From contig JALUZX010000730.1 of the NCBI GenBank assembly GCA_027011425.1, positions 1-6,155 of the forward strand: 6,155 nt of DNA, given 5' to 3'. Of the stretch, positions 4,649 to 6,155 are shown piece after piece. The stretch's first letter is position 1; the number at the start of each line of letters is the position of its first letter. The notes beneath the pieces are model-generated. The model was not told the origin of the DNA. It did not search any database and was given only the letters and a program-made list of their open reading frames with translations. The position numbers and the translations under genes are program-made. The stretch is from Planctomycetota bacterium (GTDB lineage Bacteria; Planctomycetota; UBA1135; JALUZX01).

Positions 4649-6155
4649 ACTTTCCTTTCCCGCCCTTCTTTTTCTTTTTCTTCTTCTTCTCTCCCCCTCC
4701 CGGGCCGGCCCACACCAGGCAGAGGTCCTGGGGGTGCAGGTGCCTGCGGGCCGCCTCCAGGACCTTCCCGGGCCCCTGGGCGCGGACCAGGTCGGGAAAA
4801 CGATCCAGGTAATCCAGCCCCAGGTCGAAGCGCTCCAGGTTGACGAGAAAACGGGCCACCTGGCTCGTCCGTTCCAGTCCCAGGTAGAAACTCCCCGTGA
4901 GATACTGGTGGACCAGGGTGATTTCCTCCTTGGAGGGGGGCCTGCGGCGGATCTTCTCGATCTCCCCGACAAACCCTTCCAGTGCGGCGTCCTTGTTCCG
5001 GGGGGAAGTGCCGATGTAGGCGGCGAAGACGCCGGGGAACTTGTGGGCCGAGCCGGTGATCCCGGCGGAGACCTGGTAGGCCAGGCCGAGTTCGTCCCGC
5101 AGCTTCCGGGAGATGCGGTCCGTGAATCCAGGGCCTTTCCCCAGGATGTGGTCCATCACCAGGAGAGCGTAGTAGTCGGGATGGTTCCTTGGGACGCCCA
5201 GGTGGCCCAGGTAGATGTGGACCTGCTCCCGGTCCATGGGAAGAAAGGCCTCCCTCCGCCCGGGAATCCTCTCCAGGGGGGGGAGGGAAGGAACCCGGAC
5301 CTTCCGGTCCTTCCACCGCCCCATGCGCCTTCCAACCTCTTCCACCGCCTTTCCCGGGTCGATGTCCCCCGCCACGGCCAGGATGGCCCGGGAAGGGACG
5401 AAGAGCCGCTTGTGCCACTCCACCAGGTCCTTCCTGTCGAGACCCGCCACGCTCTCGGGATATCCCTTGTTCGGAAAGGCCAGGGGATGCTCCCCGTAGA
5501 TCATCTCCTTGAACTTGAGGAAGGCCGCCGTCCTGGGGTGTTCCAGGTCGGAGAGGATTCCCGTGAGGATCACCCCCTTGACCCGCTGCACCGCATCCTC
5601 CGGGAAAGACGGCGTCCGGACCACCTCGTCCAGGATGGAGAGGGCCCTTTTGAAATCCCGGGCCCCCATCCGGATTCCCACGCCCCCGGAGGTGGAGGCC
5701 AGGTCGCCGCCCAGGGACTCCACCGCCTCGGCCAGGGCTTCGCCGGAGCGCTTCCTGGTGCCCTCGGCCAGGCAGGAGCCGGCCAGGTTCCCAAGGCCCG
5801 CCTTGGGCCGGGTCTCGAATTCCGCCCCCGCGTCGATGCTGCAGGCCAGGGAGACCACGGGCACGCCTTTCATCCGCACGGCCAGGACCCTGAGCCCGTT
5901 GTCCAGGACCGCCCGCCGGACCGGAGGGAACCGCCGTCCTCCGCGGCGGAAACAGAGGCTCCCAGGCCTCCTTCCGGGAAGGGAAAAGGCCCGGGAAAGA
6001 GCCCCGCCTCCCCGGTTCCGCCCCCGGGAGCCGGCCTTTCCGGCGGGAAAACTCCAGCCCGTGGTCTTGAAAGGATCCCGGAGGAACCGGGCCGCGGCCT
6101 CCTTCACGTCCTTGGCCGAGGCGCGGAGGACCCGGCCTTCGTAGGAGGCCATGCC
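4647..6155 (-). CDS. M16 (pitrilysin/processing peptidase) family protein, C-terminal part; in-window repeat lacks the zinc motif
   Basis: The frame runs off the right edge with no stop, so the 5' part is missing; numbering is from the Met at 6152, which is probably internal. Residues ~5-36 (GRVLRASAKDVKEAAARFLR onward) look like the final helix and strand of a preceding M16 domain. After an Arg/Gly-rich linker (~38-78), a complete M16 repeat follows: N-lobe from LDNGLRVL (83-90) and C-lobe from about 240. The zinc motif HxxEH is replaced by NLAGS (122-126), whereas the substrate-binding R/Y pair is kept in LRDELGLAY (351-359, Arg352 and Tyr359). This is the pattern of the non-catalytic partner of bacterial M16B pairs, here apparently fused behind what is probably the catalytic domain. 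Such proteins degrade or process peptides as a clamshell. The C-terminus carries eight consecutive lysines (489-496). The methyltransferase gene follows after 9 nt. Confidence 0.88.
   Translation of the reverse strand, partial: GMASYEGRVLRASAKDVKEAAARFLRDPFKTTGWSFPAGKAGSRGRNRGGGALSRAFSLPGRRPGSLCFRRGGRRFPPVRRAVLDNGLRVLAVRMKGVPVVSLACSIDAGAEFETRPKAGLGNLAGSCLAEGTRKRSGEALAEAVESLGGDLASTSGGVGIRMGARDFKRALSILDEVVRTPSFPEDAVQRVKGVILTGILSDLEHPRTAAFLKFKEMIYGEHPLAFPNKGYPESVAGLDRKDLVEWHKRLFVPSRAILAVAGDIDPGKAVEEVGRRMGRWKDRKVRVPSLPPLERIPGRREAFLPMDREQVHIYLGHLGVPRNHPDYYALLVMDHILGKGPGFTDRISRKLRDELGLAYQVSAGITGSAHKFPGVFAAYIGTSPRNKDAALEGFVGEIEKIRRRPPSKEEITLVHQYLTGSFYLGLERTSQVARFLVNLERFDLGLDYLDRFPDLVRAQGPGKVLEAARRHLHPQDLCLVWAGPGGGEKKKKKKKKGGKGK
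4663..4701 (-). repeat. 39-nt uninterrupted polypurine (plus-strand polypyrimidine) tract
   Basis: The plus strand carries 39 pyrimidines in a row, a strong contrast with the mixed GC-rich sequence around it. On the minus strand it is coding: a Gly/Glu stretch, then eight lysine codons (4665-4688, six AAG and two AAA) near the end of the M16 protein. The longest A runs are five, so the tract is moderately slip-prone. Such tracts can form triplex (H-DNA) structures; that this one does is inference. Confidence 0.8.

Noticed and set aside
4559..4972. A 137-codon minus-strand frame across the M16-methyltransferase junction as a separate gene
   Set aside because: It overlaps two well-supported genes, is Arg/Ser/Trp-rich and has no motif. 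It matters only as a possible frameshift product.

Overview
The window is 6.2 kb of very GC-rich bacterial DNA. Third codon positions are almost all G or C and intergenic space is minimal. A lipid II flippase (MurJ) indicates a peptidoglycan-making bacterium. The mix of a stand-alone proline dehydrogenase, a fused M16-type peptidase and a small Lipin/LNS2-like HAD protein would fit a GC-rich, probably Gram-negative lineage such as Planctomycetota or a deltaproteobacterial relative. Nothing in the window fixes the taxonomy, so this is a guess.

Layout, left to right: (1) the last ~96 codons of an unrecognised plus-strand gene (1-293); (2) a minus-strand pair, proline dehydrogenase (1909-2889) followed by murJ (296-1912), joined by a 4-nt stop/start overlap; (3) a 146-bp divergent intergenic region (2890-3035), the only real gap, which holds a 34-bp near-perfect palindrome; (4) a 200-residue HAD-superfamily hydrolase on the plus strand (3036-3638); (5) a minus-strand pair, the C-terminal half of an M16-type peptidase (4647 to beyond the right edge) followed 9 nt later by a DNA methyltransferase (3639-4637). 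Both convergent junctions are extremely tight, with 2 nt between stop codons at 293/296 and none at 3638/3639.

The genes do not form one obvious pathway. Proline dehydrogenase is catabolic, MurJ serves the cell envelope, the M16 protein is proteolytic or a processing partner, the methyltransferase modifies DNA with no restriction enzyme visible beside it, and the HAD protein may act on a phosphorylated lipid or small molecule. This looks like an ordinary compact chromosomal region. I found no CRISPR array, transposase, integrase, tRNA, rRNA or toxin-antitoxin pair, and no convincing undescribed multi-gene system. The points most worth a second look are the palindrome, the M16 domain that has lost its zinc motif and sits behind the tail of another M16 domain, its oligo-lysine end encoded by a 39-nt purine tract, the altered SAM-binding motif of the methyltransferase, and the coupling of proline dehydrogenase to murJ.
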